A stretch of DNA of 50,793 nt from Shewanella sp. (lineage in GTDB: Bacteria; Pseudomonadota; Gammaproteobacteria; Enterobacterales; Shewanellaceae): assembly GCA_028223395.1 (NCBI GenBank), contig JAOIUG010000009.1, positions 1 through 50,793 on the forward strand, written 5' to 3'. Shown here one piece after another: positions 23,580-34,062 of the stretch. Made by a program: the position numbers and the translations under genes. The notes under the pieces were generated by a model. It was not told the origin of the DNA. It saw only the letters and a program-made list of their open reading frames with translations, and did no database searches. The number at the start of each line of letters is the position of its first letter. The first letter of the stretch is position 1.

Positions 23580-25643
23580 TTAAAGATGGATGTTGTTTAT
23601 TAATTTAGCGCCTTTTTCTTCAATTTTAAACGCCTTAACAGAAGCTTGAAGCTCTTCGGCCAGTTGTGCGACTTGCAAGCTCGATTGCGCTGTTTGATCT
23701 GCGCCTGCTGCCGTTTCTTCGGAAATCGCCGCAATATGTTCTAATTTTTCAGAAACTTGTTGGCTAACCAAATTTTGCTCCTGAGCCGCTTGGGTAATAT
23801 GGGTGCCAGCATCATGGGCTTGATGCACGGCTTTGCTAATACTTTCGAGCGCTTGATTGGCTTGCTCCGTTTTAGCAACGCATGAACTTGCTTGGGTACG
23901 TCCAAGCGCCATGACCGTTACGGCTTCTTGAGTTCCTTGCTGTAAGACTTCAATCATTTGCTGGATTTCTTGTGTCGAGTGTTGAGTTCTAGAGGCGAGG
24001 TTACGCACCTCATCGGCGACAACGGCAAAGCCTCGTCCTTGCTCACCTGCGCGCGCAGCTTCAATGGCGGCATTAAGTGCCAACAGGTTAGTTTGCTCTG
24101 CGATAGATCGAATAACATCGAGAATGGTTCCAATAGCGGCGCTATCAGCATGAACTTTGTTGATCACCGTGCCGGCTTTAGAGACTTCATCAGCAAGTGT
24201 TAAGATTGTGCGTTTATTTTCATCTGCAATTTGGCGCATATGTTGGCTTTGATTATCGGCGGCTTTGACTTGTTGCAGTGCCTGCTCTGCACTGCGGCTT
24301 ACTTGCTCAGCGCTTGCATTAAGCTCAGTTGTTGCAGTGGCGATTTGTTCGACTTGGTTCTTTTGCTCTTGAATGCTAACGGTTGTTTGAGCCGTTATGG
24401 TGGAGGTTTCTTCTGCCGCCGTAGCCAATTGATCAGAGCGATGAAGGATCCCTTGGATCAAGCCACATAAACTATTGACAAGCTTATTGCAATTACCAGC
24501 AAGCTGAGCAAACTCATCATGACCACTGTCATCGAGTCGGTGAGTCAAATCACCTGAGGCTAAGACATTAAGCGCATGGTTTATTTTATCTAACGAGCGG
24601 GTTAACGGGCGCACAACAGCGATGCTTACGCCAATAGCCACAGCGATGGCGAATAGGACCAGAAAGAGAGTTTGTAAACTGGTGTTATCAATGTCTTTGA
24701 TGGCATCGGCACTCACTTGCTCTGAAATAGACTCAATTTTTGTTGTGAGTTCAGCCATATGCTGATTGAGGTTATCTGCTGCCTTTTCAACGTTGGTAAG
24801 TTGCCTGGCTGTTTGGCGTTTTAAGTCAATTTCAGTGCCTTTAAGGTTGATCAGCGAGCGTTCACCTTTGACTAAAGTGAACAGGTTATTGGCTTGCTCA
24901 TTGATGTCTTCAATTAGCGAATTGGCAACAATACCTTCCCAGTGTCTAGCCGCAAATTCTAGTTTGCTTTGCGTGTCGCTGACGATGTAACTTAGCTCTT
25001 TTGAAAGCGTATCGAATGTGGGTTTATCTGCTGCGTTAATGAGATCTAAACTGGTGCTCATTATCCCGATAAAGCTATCGTCTAACGCACTTGCTGTTGC
25101 TGCGATATTTTGCTTTGTGACAGCTTCGCTGATTTCAAGATCAATCACATCAAACAGTAATGAGGCCGTTTTGTGAGTGACAGCTTCTATATTGGCGTAC
25201 TGCTGCTTGATGCTGACTTGTGTATGTAAAGCCGTTTCATGTGTACTTATCATGTCTGTACTTTGACTGTGAAAAGTACGATAACGGCTTTCTAATTGAC
25301 TGATAGCATGGTGAAGCTCTTGCCGATGGCGGACAACGGTTGTGAGTTTGGCTAAGTCTTGTGTAAACGTGTTACTACCTTTTGAAAAACGTGTCTTTTC
25401 TGCGGTTATTTCATTGGGTGTGTTAGCACTGTGATAAGCAACCACTATGTGATTCTCTTGCGTTAAGAGTATTTGCGATAGCTTATTGCTTAGCGCTAAC
25501 GCGGGTAAGCTCAGTTGTTGCAATAAACGGGTGCTGGTTTGCAGTTTATTGTTAGCTAACCAAGATGCCAGCCCTAAAATAATGAGTAATACTGTGATCA
25601 GTGTAAAGCCGCCAATCACTCTTGAGACAACATTCAATTTCAT
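23580..25643 (-). CDS. Methyl-accepting chemotaxis protein
   Basis: This 687-residue chemoreceptor has an N-terminal membrane helix (about 8-30), a large helical periplasmic sensor region (about 35-320), a second membrane helix ([15 protein letters not shown]), a HAMP domain, and the methyl-accepting signalling domain with the highly conserved hairpin tip [20 protein letters not shown] and [15 protein letters not shown]. The helical sensor resembles a four-helix-bundle type with no recognisable Cache or PAS fold; its ligand is unknown. The C-terminus lacks a CheR-binding pentapeptide. The ATG at 25643 is preferred over 25682 because the membrane helix then begins at the normal distance and TGGAAC precedes it. 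No che genes are adjacent. Confidence 0.88.
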   Translation of the reverse strand: MKLNVVSRVIGGFTLITVLLIILGLASWLANNKLQTSTRLLQQLSLPALALSNKLSQILLTQENHIVVAYHSANTPNEITAEKTRFSKGSNTFTQDLAKLTTVVRHRQELHHAISQLESRYRTFHSQSTDMISTHETALHTQVSIKQQYANIEAVTHKTASLLFDVIDLEISEAVTKQNIAATASALDDSFIGIMSTSLDLINAADKPTFDTLSKELSYIVSDTQSKLEFAARHWEGIVANSLIEDINEQANNLFTLVKGERSLINLKGTEIDLKRQTARQLTNVEKAADNLNQHMAELTTKIESISEQVSADAIKDIDNTSLQTLFLVLFAIAVAIGVSIAVVRPLTRSLDKINHALNVLASGDLTHRLDDSGHDEFAQLAGNCNKLVNSLCGLIQGILHRSDQLATAAEETSTITAQTTVSIQEQKNQVEQIATATTELNASAEQVSRSAEQALQQVKAADNQSQHMRQIADENKRTILTLADEVSKAGTVINKVHADSAAIGTILDVIRSIAEQTNLLALNAAIEAARAGEQGRGFAVVADEVRNLASRTQHSTQEIQQMIEVLQQGTQEAVTVMALGRTQASSCVAKTEQANQALESISKAVHQAHDAGTHITQAAQEQNLVSQQVSEKLEHIAAISEETAAGADQTAQSSLQVAQLAEELQASVKAFKIEEKGAKLINNIHL

Positions 25644-25721
25644 AAAAGTTCCATTTACTCTTTTGAGCACCAAAGCTATCACAATATGTATTTTGTTATA
25701 TCGGCCGCAAGATTAAATAGT

Positions 25722-26546
25722 TTATGCTTGGTTTAACTTAGCTTGGGTTATTTTTTGATCTGACTCTAAATGCCATAAGGTGAGGTGTTCCCCCCAACAG
25801 CAACCTGTGTCTAACGCTTTAAGTGAGGCTGAATGGGTTTGCCCCATAATTGCGGCCCAATGACCAAAGACGAGCGTGTGTGTTGGGTGTAGTAAAGAAT
25901 CATGTTCAAACCAAGGTGATAGTAATGGCTGTTCGCATTGCGCTATAGGCTGTTTACAATCAAAATCAAGTCGGCCATCGGGGTAAAGGTATCTCATGCG
26001 GGTGAGTGCATTGATGGTGTAAATGTTCTTTTCGGTTACTGATAAATTATCATGCCAGCTGTCATTGCTATTGCCGTACATTTTTGCGATTAATGCAGTC
26101 AAATAGTCGGGTTGTTGTAATGCCTGTGACACATTATCAGCTTGCTCTTTTAAGGTTGAGAGATCCCAGCTTGGCGGAACCCCTGCATGGGTCATCAAAA
26201 TACGTTGCTCTGGATAAGCGTGGTACAGTGGCTGCAAACGTAACCAATCGACTAATTGATCCAGCATTGGCGAGGCAAGCAGCGTCGATAGATTGTCATT
26301 TGGATTGGCGCGCTTTAATTTGCCGTGTACAGCCAGCAAGTGTAAATCATGATTACCGAGCGCTACTTTAGCCGAACCTGATAAACGCTTAATGTATTGC
26401 AATGTTTGTAGTGATTTATTTCCACGAGCGATAAGATCGCCAACACACCAGAGGCAATCTGTTGAGGGGTTAAAATCAACTTTACCAAGCACTAGTTGTA
26501 GCTCGTCAAAGCAACCTTGAATGTCGCCTACAAAGTAATTTGCCAT
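25722..26546 (-). CDS. apaH: Diadenosine tetraphosphatase, symmetrical
   Basis: This 274-residue metallophosphatase hydrolyses Ap4A to two ADP and can decap Np4-capped RNA. The PPP-family motifs are GDIQGC, GDLIARG and GNHDLH, with ITHAGV-type MTHAGVPP and a C-terminal FGHWA. The usual phosphoesterase histidines and aspartates are present. The length equals the E. coli enzyme. It follows apaG by 15 bases, the standard apaG-apaH pair. Confidence 0.95.
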   Translation of the reverse strand: MANYFVGDIQGCFDELQLVLGKVDFNPSTDCLWCVGDLIARGNKSLQTLQYIKRLSGSAKVALGNHDLHLLAVHGKLKRANPNDNLSTLLASPMLDQLVDWLRLQPLYHAYPEQRILMTHAGVPPSWDLSTLKEQADNVSQALQQPDYLTALIAKMYGNSNDSWHDNLSVTEKNIYTINALTRMRYLYPDGRLDFDCKQPIAQCEQPLLSPWFEHDSLLHPTHTLVFGHWAAIMGQTHSASLKALDTGCCWGEHLTLWHLESDQKITQAKLNQA

Positions 26547-26561
26547 ACTTTGACCCGCCCT

Positions 26562-26942
26562 TTAATGCAGTAATCCTGGAGTTGATAGGCAAAACTCAGG
26601 GATTTGAACAATAAATTTATCACCATTGTTACATTGCATTGTGTAGTTTCCTTTCATCACGCCAAATGGTGTTGCTAGCACCGTGCCACTGGTATATTGA
26701 AAGGCAGTGTTGGGTTTAATTCTGGGTGTTTCTCCAACCACTCCAGCTCCTTGGACTTCACTATTTTCACCATTTCCATCGGTAATCAACCAGTAGCGGC
26801 TTTTCAGTGTGGCATCTTGCTCGCCGAGGTTAATAATTGTAATGGTATAACTGAACACATATTTGTCTTCAGCTGGGGTTGATTGCGCTTCAATGTAGTC
26901 AGTTTTTACTTCAACTTTGATATCGGGTGTACGTTGAGCCAT
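26562..26942 (-). CDS. apaG: ApaG domain protein
   Basis: This 126-residue protein of the ApaG/DUF525 family has a fibronectin-III-like fold. Conserved blocks are YVFSYTITIINLGEQ, LKSRYWLITDGNG, VQGAGVVGETPRIKPNTAFQYTSG and the final GNYTMQ. The biochemical role of ApaG is unresolved; it is linked to apaH and to protein-protein interaction. It lies 15 bases upstream of apaH, but is separated from rsmA by about 400 bases and a terminator. Confidence 0.95.
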   Translation of the reverse strand: MAQRTPDIKVEVKTDYIEAQSTPAEDKYVFSYTITIINLGEQDATLKSRYWLITDGNGENSEVQGAGVVGETPRIKPNTAFQYTSGTVLATPFGVMKGNYTMQCNNGDKFIVQIPEFCLSTPGLLH

Positions 26943-27296
26943 GTGTAACCTCGGGCGTTATCTCATCAAGCCTGTATATTTAGGCTCAATAGCAAGGTGG
27001 TTTAGTCGCAGGTTAAATGCAATAAGCTAAAATGAGGCATTTGTCCCGCGCAGGTGAGTTCTCGATTGTAGCGAATGCTGATTCCCTTTGTAAAATCAAT
27101 CACACAGACTATATCGCAATACACGACTGATGGCACACGACTGATAGCTGCAAAAAGCGAGAAAGCTGAAGATCTTTGGAGCATAAAGGAAAAACGGTAG
27201 AGGTCAGCGCGGTTTATCAATTGTTGCAATAATAACGTCAAGCTATCGCGCTGTGGATGGTTGCACTTAATAATACTGACTGGCAGTGCTAAATAA
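26943..27296. other. Intergenic region between rsmA and apaG
   Basis: About 350 bases without a convincing gene separate the rsmA terminator from apaG. A 101-codon minus-strand ORF (27002-27307) fills most of it but shows no recognisable motif and starts inside the terminator stem, so I do not accept it. The region must hold the promoter of apaG-apaH if the terminator works. Confidence 0.55.
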
Positions 27297-27297
27297 A

Positions 27298-27320
27298 AAA
27301 AGGCCAATATATGGCCTTTT
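27298..27320 (-). terminator. Intrinsic terminator after rsmA
   Basis: AAAAGGCCA and TGGCCTTTT form a 9-bp stem with loop ATATA. On the minus strand the stem is followed by a T-rich run, about 20 bases past the rsmA stop codon. It would separate rsmA from apaG-apaH, which in E. coli are read from one transcript. Confidence 0.8.
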
Positions 27321-27340
27321 AGTTAACTCAGTCGATAAGG

Positions 27341-28147
27341 TTAAGCTTGCTTATTGATGAACAAATTCGCCATTGCTACATACTGCTGCACACTGATCTG
27401 CTCAGGGCGTAAAGTTGAATCAATATCAAGCTGAGCAAAGTCCTCATCATTTAGCATGTGCTTTAGGTTATTTCTTAATGTTTTGCGGCGCATATTAAAA
27501 GCGGTGGTTGTTAAATGCCTTAGCACGTCCACATCTTGGCAAGGGAACGGCTTTTCTTTATAAGGCACCAAACGAACAACTGCAGAGTCCACTTTAGGAG
27601 GAGGAGTAAAGCAACCTGGTGGAACTTCTAGCACTGGCATCACTTGGCAGTGATACTGAGCCATAACAGTAAGACGACCGTATGCTTTGGTTCCAGGGCT
27701 TGCAGATAACCTCAGCACGACTTCTTTTTGCAGCATAAAATGCATATTTTCAATGTATGCCGTAAATTCAAATAGATGGAACATCAATGGAGTGGAAATG
27801 TTATATGGTAAATTACCAAACACCTTCATCTGCATGTCTTCACGTACCAGTTGTTTGAAATCGAAATTTAAGGCGTCACCTTGGTGGATTTCAAGCTTGT
27901 CTTTCAAGGTTGGGTGCGTCTTTAAGCGCTCAACTAAGTCTTTATCTAACTCGACCACGGTTAATTTATCGATGCCGCTGGCGACAGGCTCTGTAAGCGC
28001 AGCAAGACCTGGGCCAATTTCAACCATGACGTGATCATTATCGGGGGATATTGCGCCAACAATTCGGTTAATCACATTTTCATCGGTTAAGAAGTTCTGG
28101 CCGAAGCGCTTTCGTGCTGTATGACCTAAATGTACTTTATTGCTCAT
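27341..28147 (-). CDS. rsmA: 16S rRNA (adenine1518/1519-N6)-dimethyltransferase
   Basis: This 268-residue KsgA enzyme dimethylates two adjacent adenines near the 3' end of 16S rRNA during late 30S assembly. Motifs are [13 protein letters not shown] at the N-terminus, the SAM site [21 protein letters not shown], and the catalytic NLPYNIST. The C-terminal domain with [10 protein letters not shown] is complete. It starts 15 bases after pdxA. Confidence 0.96.
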   Translation of the reverse strand: MSNKVHLGHTARKRFGQNFLTDENVINRIVGAISPDNDHVMVEIGPGLAALTEPVASGIDKLTVVELDKDLVERLKTHPTLKDKLEIHQGDALNFDFKQLVREDMQMKVFGNLPYNISTPLMFHLFEFTAYIENMHFMLQKEVVLRLSASPGTKAYGRLTVMAQYHCQVMPVLEVPPGCFTPPPKVDSAVVRLVPYKEKPFPCQDVDVLRHLTTTAFNMRRKTLRNNLKHMLNDEDFAQLDIDSTLRPEQISVQQYVAMANLFINKQA

Positions 28148-28162
28148 GGGATAACTTTTTCA

Positions 28163-29146
28163 CTAATTCTTTGCGGCCAAATCAATGGCTCGGTTTAAGG
28201 CACAGACAAAACTACCGATGTCAGCGGCGCCGCTGCCTGCAAGCTCTAGGGCCGTACCGTGGTCGACCGATGTTCTTATGTAGGGTAATCCTAGAGTGAT
28301 ATTGACTGAACTGCCAAAACCTCTAGCTTTTAATACTGGAAGGCCTTGGTCGTGGTACATTGCAAGTACGACATCGGCGTCTTCTAGGTATTTTTCTTGG
28401 AATAAAGTATCCGCCGGTAATGGGCCGACAATATCCATATTCAACGCTCTTAACTCTTCAAGCGCTGGGATTATAGTGTCTATTTCTTCAGTGCCTAAAT
28501 GCCCATCTTCACCTGCATGAGGATTAAGACCGCACACATAAATACGAGGGTTTGCAATGGCGAATTTGTCGACTAAATCTTTATGTAAAATCTTAACGAT
28601 TTGATGCAAGCGATCACGTGTGATGGCTTTAGCAACGTAAGCTAATGGAATGTGAGTGGTGACTAATGCCACTTGCAGACCTGGCGCCGCAAGCATCATC
28701 ACAACATCTTGGCAGCCAGCTTGATTGGCAAAAAACTCAGTATGGCCGCTAAATGGGATCCCAGCTTGGTTAATTATACCTTTATGTACCGGGCCTGTGA
28801 CGACGGCGTCAAACTCACCGTCCATATTTTTGGCGCCAGCATAACGCAGCGTCTCAACAACGTAGTGACTGTTGAGCTCATTAAGTGTGCCGCACTCTAC
28901 ATCAGTATCGAGTGTAAAAGGGGCTATCGTGAGTGTGCCAGCTTCTTGCACTTTTGGCGGCAGGCTCGGCTGGTAAGGTCTGAGTTGAATGTTAAGGCCA
29001 AGCTTTTTAGCGCGGCTTTGTAATAATTTAGGATCAGCACAAACAACTAGCTCAGCAGGCCAAGCCTGCTGAGCTAGTTGAATGACTAAATCTGGGCCTA
29101 TCCCCGCCGGTTCACCCGGCGTGATAGCGATGCGTTTCGTCGACAA
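28163..29146 (-). CDS. pdxA: 4-hydroxythreonine-4-phosphate dehydrogenase
   Basis: This 327-residue enzyme oxidises 4-phosphohydroxy-L-threonine for pyridoxal phosphate synthesis. Motifs are [13 protein letters not shown] at the N-terminus, [22 protein letters not shown], the metal/substrate histidines ([18 protein letters not shown]), [15 protein letters not shown] and [16 protein letters not shown]. The length is normal. It starts 5 bases after surA ends and precedes rsmA, the usual order. Confidence 0.96.
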   Translation of the reverse strand: MSTKRIAITPGEPAGIGPDLVIQLAQQAWPAELVVCADPKLLQSRAKKLGLNIQLRPYQPSLPPKVQEAGTLTIAPFTLDTDVECGTLNELNSHYVVETLRYAGAKNMDGEFDAVVTGPVHKGIINQAGIPFSGHTEFFANQAGCQDVVMMLAAPGLQVALVTTHIPLAYVAKAITRDRLHQIVKILHKDLVDKFAIANPRIYVCGLNPHAGEDGHLGTEEIDTIIPALEELRALNMDIVGPLPADTLFQEKYLEDADVVLAMYHDQGLPVLKARGFGSSVNITLGLPYIRTSVDHGTALELAGSGAADIGSFVCALNRAIDLAAKN

Positions 29147-29151
29147 TATGG

Positions 29152-30456
29152 TTAACCTCGATTGGGTTCTGGTGTCACTATATCGATAAATGCTTCTGCA
29201 CGCATTTCATCTAACCAGTTTTGTAATTCTTCATTAAATTTACGGCGGTAAATCAACTGATGCGCTCGGTTAGTGTTAAATTTATCTGTCGCGTCAGTGG
29301 TGCGTCTGCCTTCAAGTTGCACAATATGCCAGCCATGAGCGGAGCGGAATGGTTCGCTGATCTCGTCTTTTTTAAGTGAGTTTAACTCTCGTGCAAAAAC
29401 AGGATCCCAAACTTTAGTTTCAGCCCAGCCTAACTCGCCACCTTTTATGGCAGAACCTGGATCTTCAGAATATTGACGAGCAAGATCTTCAAACTTAACC
29501 TCTCCACTACGCAACTGTACTACGAATTTTTGTAGCATTTTTTTAGCGCGATCTTCTGATAAAATAGGCGAAGGCTTAAGTAATATATGGCGTGATTTTA
29601 TTTCTTGGATCTCTTGAGTTTGTAAACCACGAGCATCAATGATCTTTAAAATATGTAGTCCTGCACCACTTTTGATTGGACCGATAACGTCGCCAATTTT
29701 GGCTTCGTTAACGACTTCTGCGAATAAGGTTGGCATTTCATTAATGTTCATGTAATCCCAGATCCCGCCCTCTAGCGCTTTAGGGCCCGACGACGCTGCA
29801 ATAGCAATACTTCTAAAATCATCACCGTCATTTAGGCGTTTTAATACCGCCGCAGATCTTTTATTCGCTGCCGCTAACTCTGCGCTTGTAGGGTCGTCAC
29901 CAACATCAATAAGAATGTGACCAATTTGAAACTCAACGTCTTTCAAGCCTTGTTCATTAATGAGGTTAACTAAGGTGTTAATTTCTTGTGGTGATACCTG
30001 AATACGGCGCTGAACCTGAATGCGCTGGATCTCGCCTAGAGTGATTTCTTCACGTAGTTGTTCACGATATTGAGCAAAAGAAGTGCCATCTTGTTCAATT
30101 TTCGCTTTCATGCGCTCAACGGAAATATTTTGCTCTTTAGCAATGTTTTCAATTGTTTGATCTAACTGAAGATCACCAATATGCAAACCAATGCGATCAG
30201 CCATTTGCATTTGAAGCCTGGTTAAAATGAGGCGATCGATGACTTGAGTGCGTAACGCGTCATCAGAAGGTAGCTGCTGTTCTGCTTTGGCGGCATTGGC
30301 TTTGATGGTTTTAACCATGTCTGTAATTTCACTTTCTAAAATGATGCCTTCATTTATTTGTACAGTGACACGGTCTAATGGTTCAACAGCGGCATGAGTA
30401 ATTTGGCTTATTGTTAGTGTAAGTAAAATAAAAATCAATCGTTTACAGCGTTTCAT
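29152..30456 (-). CDS. surA: Periplasmic chaperone / parvulin isomerase SurA
   Basis: This 434-residue periplasmic chaperone carries outer-membrane proteins, including LptD, to the BAM complex. It has a signal peptide (about 1-22), the SurA N-terminal chaperone domain, and two parvulin domains, around residues 170-275 ([10 protein letters not shown] ... GAGLHILKI) and 285-390 ([11 protein letters not shown] ... [13 protein letters not shown]). The frame allows a TTG start at 30462, but the ATG at 30456 has AAGGA at the right distance. It lies 124 bases after lptD and 5 bases before pdxA. Confidence 0.95.
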   Translation of the reverse strand: MKRCKRLIFILLTLTISQITHAAVEPLDRVTVQINEGIILESEITDMVKTIKANAAKAEQQLPSDDALRTQVIDRLILTRLQMQMADRIGLHIGDLQLDQTIENIAKEQNISVERMKAKIEQDGTSFAQYREQLREEITLGEIQRIQVQRRIQVSPQEINTLVNLINEQGLKDVEFQIGHILIDVGDDPTSAELAAANKRSAAVLKRLNDGDDFRSIAIAASSGPKALEGGIWDYMNINEMPTLFAEVVNEAKIGDVIGPIKSGAGLHILKIIDARGLQTQEIQEIKSRHILLKPSPILSEDRAKKMLQKFVVQLRSGEVKFEDLARQYSEDPGSAIKGGELGWAETKVWDPVFARELNSLKKDEISEPFRSAHGWHIVQLEGRRTTDATDKFNTNRAHQLIYRRKFNEELQNWLDEMRAEAFIDIVTPEPNRG

Positions 30457-30580
30457 CCACAAAAATCCTTGGCATTGATGAGTGTCATTTACGGTAGTTA
30501 ATCACCGTTTAATGATTCTTTTGTCCTGCTTTGACTACTTGTCTTCAGCTAGGTTCAGCATGTTAGCTAATTTTATCCGT

Positions 30581-32902
30581 TTAATTTTTCAAGTAAATAG
30601 GCTTGCGATAGCTAAATATACCATCATCAAGCATATCCGAGACCCCTAAAGGACCCGAACCCCCTAATCCTTTGATGACAAAGTTTAGGTATACGCCACT
30701 TTCAAACTGCTCACGAGTATCATTGACTGGGTTGTTTTCGTCAATATAATTGGTCTTAATTCGGTAATGATAACTTAACCGCACCGCCCAGCAACATGCT
30801 TCGTATTGAAAACCTGTGTAGGTTTCAACGCTGCGCTTTTCGTTAAGATCATAATACCAATTACCCACGAGATAGAGGCTATCATTAATTGGCCATGCTC
30901 CTCTCAAGCCGGCTTGTTGTATATCAACAGAGGTGTTGTTGTTGGTGTTGAGCAGGTCGGGAACATAACGGTAGCTGGCTTGGAGTAATTTGTTAGTACC
31001 TGAGCGGTAATCGAGAGTGACTTCACTCATCTTATTTTCATGCTCTTTTGTATCGTATTGAATTGCGCCGCTAATAAACCAATCCGAATAAAGTTGAGCG
31101 GTCAGCTCTGCAGCGAGTGCTGAGCTTGAGGTGTTAGTCAAATAAGTGTCATTACTGCCTTTAACATTTTGCTGTCCAACACGGCTATTTGTGAAGTAAA
31201 TAATTTGGCCTAAGCTAAACTTAAAAATTTCTCTATTGCCTTCATTAAATAGCTTGGTTGTTAAGCCTAGAGTCAGTTGGTTAGCGTCGGCAATGCGATC
31301 TAAACCTGAAAAGCGACGATCTCGAAACAAGCCGTTGTAATCTTCTTGTAACTGAGCGGTATCGTAAATACCAATATTTGATTGATCTTCATAACCAACA
31401 TATAAATACTGAAACTGTGGCTCTAACGTTTGGCGGTAATTGGAATTAAAGTAGTTAGTTAAGCGTTCAAAGTTGATTTGACCATGGATCCGCAGTTGTG
31501 GCAGCGTACGATTGACAGTGCTATCGAGCTGGGATGTCGATTGGCTTGAAATATTGTCTTGCCAATAGTTAGTTTGTAATAGCTTTACTTCACTGGTTAA
31601 TGATCCAGCAGGACCATAGATTGGGTAAGATATGCTTGGCTCCATGTGTAAGCGCGTGGCAGTAACATAATCTTTATCTTGGTGCTCAAAATGAGTGGCT
31701 TCACTCATGAACCCTAATTCAAAACCATTCCAATGCTCTGGATTGTGATAATTAAAGTTAAACTGTGGCATGACTTGATAAGGCTTCTCGTCTTCTCCAA
31801 GTACTTTGATATCTTGTACAAACGCTGAGATGTCCCAATTATCTTCAAAGTAACTGATTTCGCCCACGCGTGAGAGCTGACTTTCTGTTGCACGCAGCAC
31901 ATCAGAGTTAAGATCGCTGAAATAATTGTTATCAGAGACATCAGTGTAGTTGGCCAAGACTCGCCAGTTTTTATTGATAGAGCCAGAATGCTCCCAATGA
32001 TACAAGTAACGGTTAGGGCTATTTGTTAATTTTTTATCGTCAGGTAGTAATTCGAAATTTAACTGACCTTGCTGTTTCTCACCAGAGAGATACCTAAATT
32101 CGGTTTTAGTGTAAAGGCCTCGAGTTGACATGTAGGTCGGGTTAAAAGTGAGATCAAATTCTGGGGCGATATTCCAATAATAGGGCGTGGATATTTCGAC
32201 ACCATTGGTTGTACTGGTGCTAAATGTCGGAAACAGAAAGCCTGTTTTTCGTTTATCTGAGACCGGTATCGTCATGTAGGGAATATACATAACAGGTACA
32301 CCTGCTATTTTGAGTTTTGCATCCCAAATTTCTCCCCACTCCTCAGTACTGTCAATTTTGATACTGTCAGCCTCTAGCTGCCACGCGGGAGTGTCAGATG
32401 GGCAGGTAGTAAAGCTGGTTCCAGACAATAATAGATTATTATTCTCAGTGATCTCTAATTGTTCGGCATTACCGTGAATTTGCTGACCTCGTAACCAATA
32501 TTTTGCACCTGTTAAGGTTGCGCTGTTATCGCGCATTCGTGCAACTAATGAATCTGCTGTCACGGTTAATAGCTGATCTTGAAATACTAAATTACCATTA
32601 GCAGAAAGTTTTTCAGTTTCTTGATCTAACGTGGCGTTATCAGCAGACACATGCCGTTTACCCTGAGTGAACTTCACATTGCCATCAAACTGGGCTTGCT
32701 TGCCTAGTTGTGCTTGCGAGTGGTTAGAGGTAATCGCAATATGTTGAAGATCGCTGGCATGCTTAGTTTCACGCTGCGGTACATAAGCCTTTACTGGAGG
32801 CACTACAATACATTGCGAAGTTTCAACGGTCGCGGTTTTGACATCATCTGCCACAACAGCTTGTGGCAGCAGGCTCAAGGCCAGAAAGTAACGGATCTGC
32901 AT
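30581..32902 (-). CDS. lptD: LPS-assembly protein LptD
   Basis: This 773-residue outer-membrane protein inserts lipopolysaccharide into the outer leaflet, with LptE as partner. It has a short signal peptide (1-18), an N-terminal LptA-like jellyroll (about 50-190: LQHIAITSNHSQAQLGKQAQ ...) and a large C-terminal 26-strand barrel. The disulfide cysteines are conserved: C31, C167 and the adjacent pair C703-C704. The length is close to E. coli LptD (784). Export and folding depend on SurA, encoded directly downstream. Confidence 0.95.
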   Translation of the reverse strand: MQIRYFLALSLLPQAVVADDVKTATVETSQCIVVPPVKAYVPQRETKHASDLQHIAITSNHSQAQLGKQAQFDGNVKFTQGKRHVSADNATLDQETEKLSANGNLVFQDQLLTVTADSLVARMRDNSATLTGAKYWLRGQQIHGNAEQLEITENNNLLLSGTSFTTCPSDTPAWQLEADSIKIDSTEEWGEIWDAKLKIAGVPVMYIPYMTIPVSDKRKTGFLFPTFSTSTTNGVEISTPYYWNIAPEFDLTFNPTYMSTRGLYTKTEFRYLSGEKQQGQLNFELLPDDKKLTNSPNRYLYHWEHSGSINKNWRVLANYTDVSDNNYFSDLNSDVLRATESQLSRVGEISYFEDNWDISAFVQDIKVLGEDEKPYQVMPQFNFNYHNPEHWNGFELGFMSEATHFEHQDKDYVTATRLHMEPSISYPIYGPAGSLTSEVKLLQTNYWQDNISSQSTSQLDSTVNRTLPQLRIHGQINFERLTNYFNSNYRQTLEPQFQYLYVGYEDQSNIGIYDTAQLQEDYNGLFRDRRFSGLDRIADANQLTLGLTTKLFNEGNREIFKFSLGQIIYFTNSRVGQQNVKGSNDTYLTNTSSSALAAELTAQLYSDWFISGAIQYDTKEHENKMSEVTLDYRSGTNKLLQASYRYVPDLLNTNNNTSVDIQQAGLRGAWPINDSLYLVGNWYYDLNEKRSVETYTGFQYEACCWAVRLSYHYRIKTNYIDENNPVNDTREQFESGVYLNFVIKGLGGSGPLGVSDMLDDGIFSYRKPIYLKN

Positions 32903-33026
32903 CTTAGGTCAATTAATTATGGTTTCATTAGTCAAAGCGATTTAAAGAAGAGAAACGTTGCACCCTTACTTGGGCAACTCAGCTAAATAATTTACGGCAA
33001 TTGCATAGCTGTTTCCATTTTGTCGT

Positions 33027-33032
33027 TATAAT
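33027..33032 (+). promoter_or_regulatory. Candidate -10 box (TATAAT) for amgK-murU
   Basis: A perfect TATAAT lies about 30 bases upstream of the GTG chosen as amgK start, in the lptD-amgK divergent gap. A TTGCAT at 33001 is too far (20-base spacer) to be an ideal -35. If transcription starts near 33039, the upstream TTG at 33001 cannot be the translation start. Confidence 0.45.
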
Positions 33033-33060
33033 AAAGCAATTTCTTCGTAAGAGCCATGAG

Positions 33061-34062
33061 GTGCCCTTGTCAGATCCTAGATTTATTCAGTTAACTGCAT
33101 GGCTGAATCAGTGTTTTAACGTAAACACAACCCCAAAACTTATTTCAGGTGACGCCAGTTTTAGACGTTACTTTCGTGTAGTGGTCGGTTCGGATTCTTA
33201 CATTGTAGTTGATTCACCGCCAAAGTTAGTGCCGATTGCCCCCTTTATTGCTCTGGCTGAAAGTTATGCAGCGCAAGATCTGCAGGTTCCGGCAGTTGTC
33301 CGCGCAGATCCAGAGCACGGTTTTATGGTGCTGACTGACTTAGGTGATAGCCAATTATTATCGGTGTTGACCCTAAACAACATCGAAGACTATTACAGTA
33401 AAGCATTACTATTACTCAATGATATTGCTAAAGTTACCGCAACTAAACACGGCGCGTTACCTGTTTATGATAATGCCTTTGTGTTACGTGAGCTCAATAT
33501 ATTTTGTGAATGGTTAGCTGTGCATCATTTGGGGTTATCCCAAGCAGAGGTGCAAGCACACACACAAGAAGCGTTTCAATTACTAATTGAAAATGCCAGC
33601 CAGCAACCTAAGGTGGGTATGCACCGAGATTTTCATAGTCGTAACATTATGCTGCAAGCCGGTGAGTTGAAAGTCATCGATTTTCAAGATGCCGTTATTG
33701 GTCCTGTGACCTATGACGCCGTTTCATTGCTGCGCGACTGTTATATTCGCTGGCCAGAGCAACACATTAACGCATTGATGCAGATGCACTATCAACAGAT
33801 GATAACGGCTAAATTATTACCGACTACGGTGACCTTTGCACAGTATCAGCGCTGGTTTGACTTAATGGGAGTGCAGCGACACATTAAAGCTGCGGGTATT
33901 TTTGCGCGACTCAATTACCGTGATAATAAACCTGCTTATATGGCAGACATTCCATTAACACTTGAATATATTAGCGATATATCTTCTCGCTATCCACAAC
34001 TGCAAAAGTTTAACCAATGGATAGCTCGTGTGATAATTCCCGCAGTGAAGGCAAAAAAATGA
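33061..34062 (+). CDS. amgK: N-acetylmuramate/N-acetylglucosamine kinase AmgK
   Basis: This aminoglycoside-phosphotransferase-fold kinase has about 333 residues. AmgK phosphorylates MurNAc at the anomeric position in the peptidoglycan recycling route that bypasses MurA/MurB, giving intrinsic fosfomycin tolerance. Motifs are GDASFRRYFRVV, MVLTDLGDSQLL, the catalytic loop HRDFHSRNIM and the metal site VIDFQDAVIGP. The frame is open to a TTG at 33001, but the GTG at 33061, following TAAGAG and just after the TATAAT box, fits better; TTG at 33067 is a further option. It overlaps murU by 4 bases and is divergent from lptD. Confidence 0.88.
   Translation: MPLSDPRFIQLTAWLNQCFNVNTTPKLISGDASFRRYFRVVVGSDSYIVVDSPPKLVPIAPFIALAESYAAQDLQVPAVVRADPEHGFMVLTDLGDSQLLSVLTLNNIEDYYSKALLLLNDIAKVTATKHGALPVYDNAFVLRELNIFCEWLAVHHLGLSQAEVQAHTQEAFQLLIENASQQPKVGMHRDFHSRNIMLQAGELKVIDFQDAVIGPVTYDAVSLLRDCYIRWPEQHINALMQMHYQQMITAKLLPTTVTFAQYQRWFDLMGVQRHIKAAGIFARLNYRDNKPAYMADIPLTLEYISDISSRYPQLQKFNQWIARVIIPAVKAKK

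Noticed and set aside
27002..27307. 101-codon minus-strand ORF between rsmA and apaG
   Set aside because: It starts inside the rsmA terminator stem, lacks a clear ribosome-binding site and shows no family resemblance.
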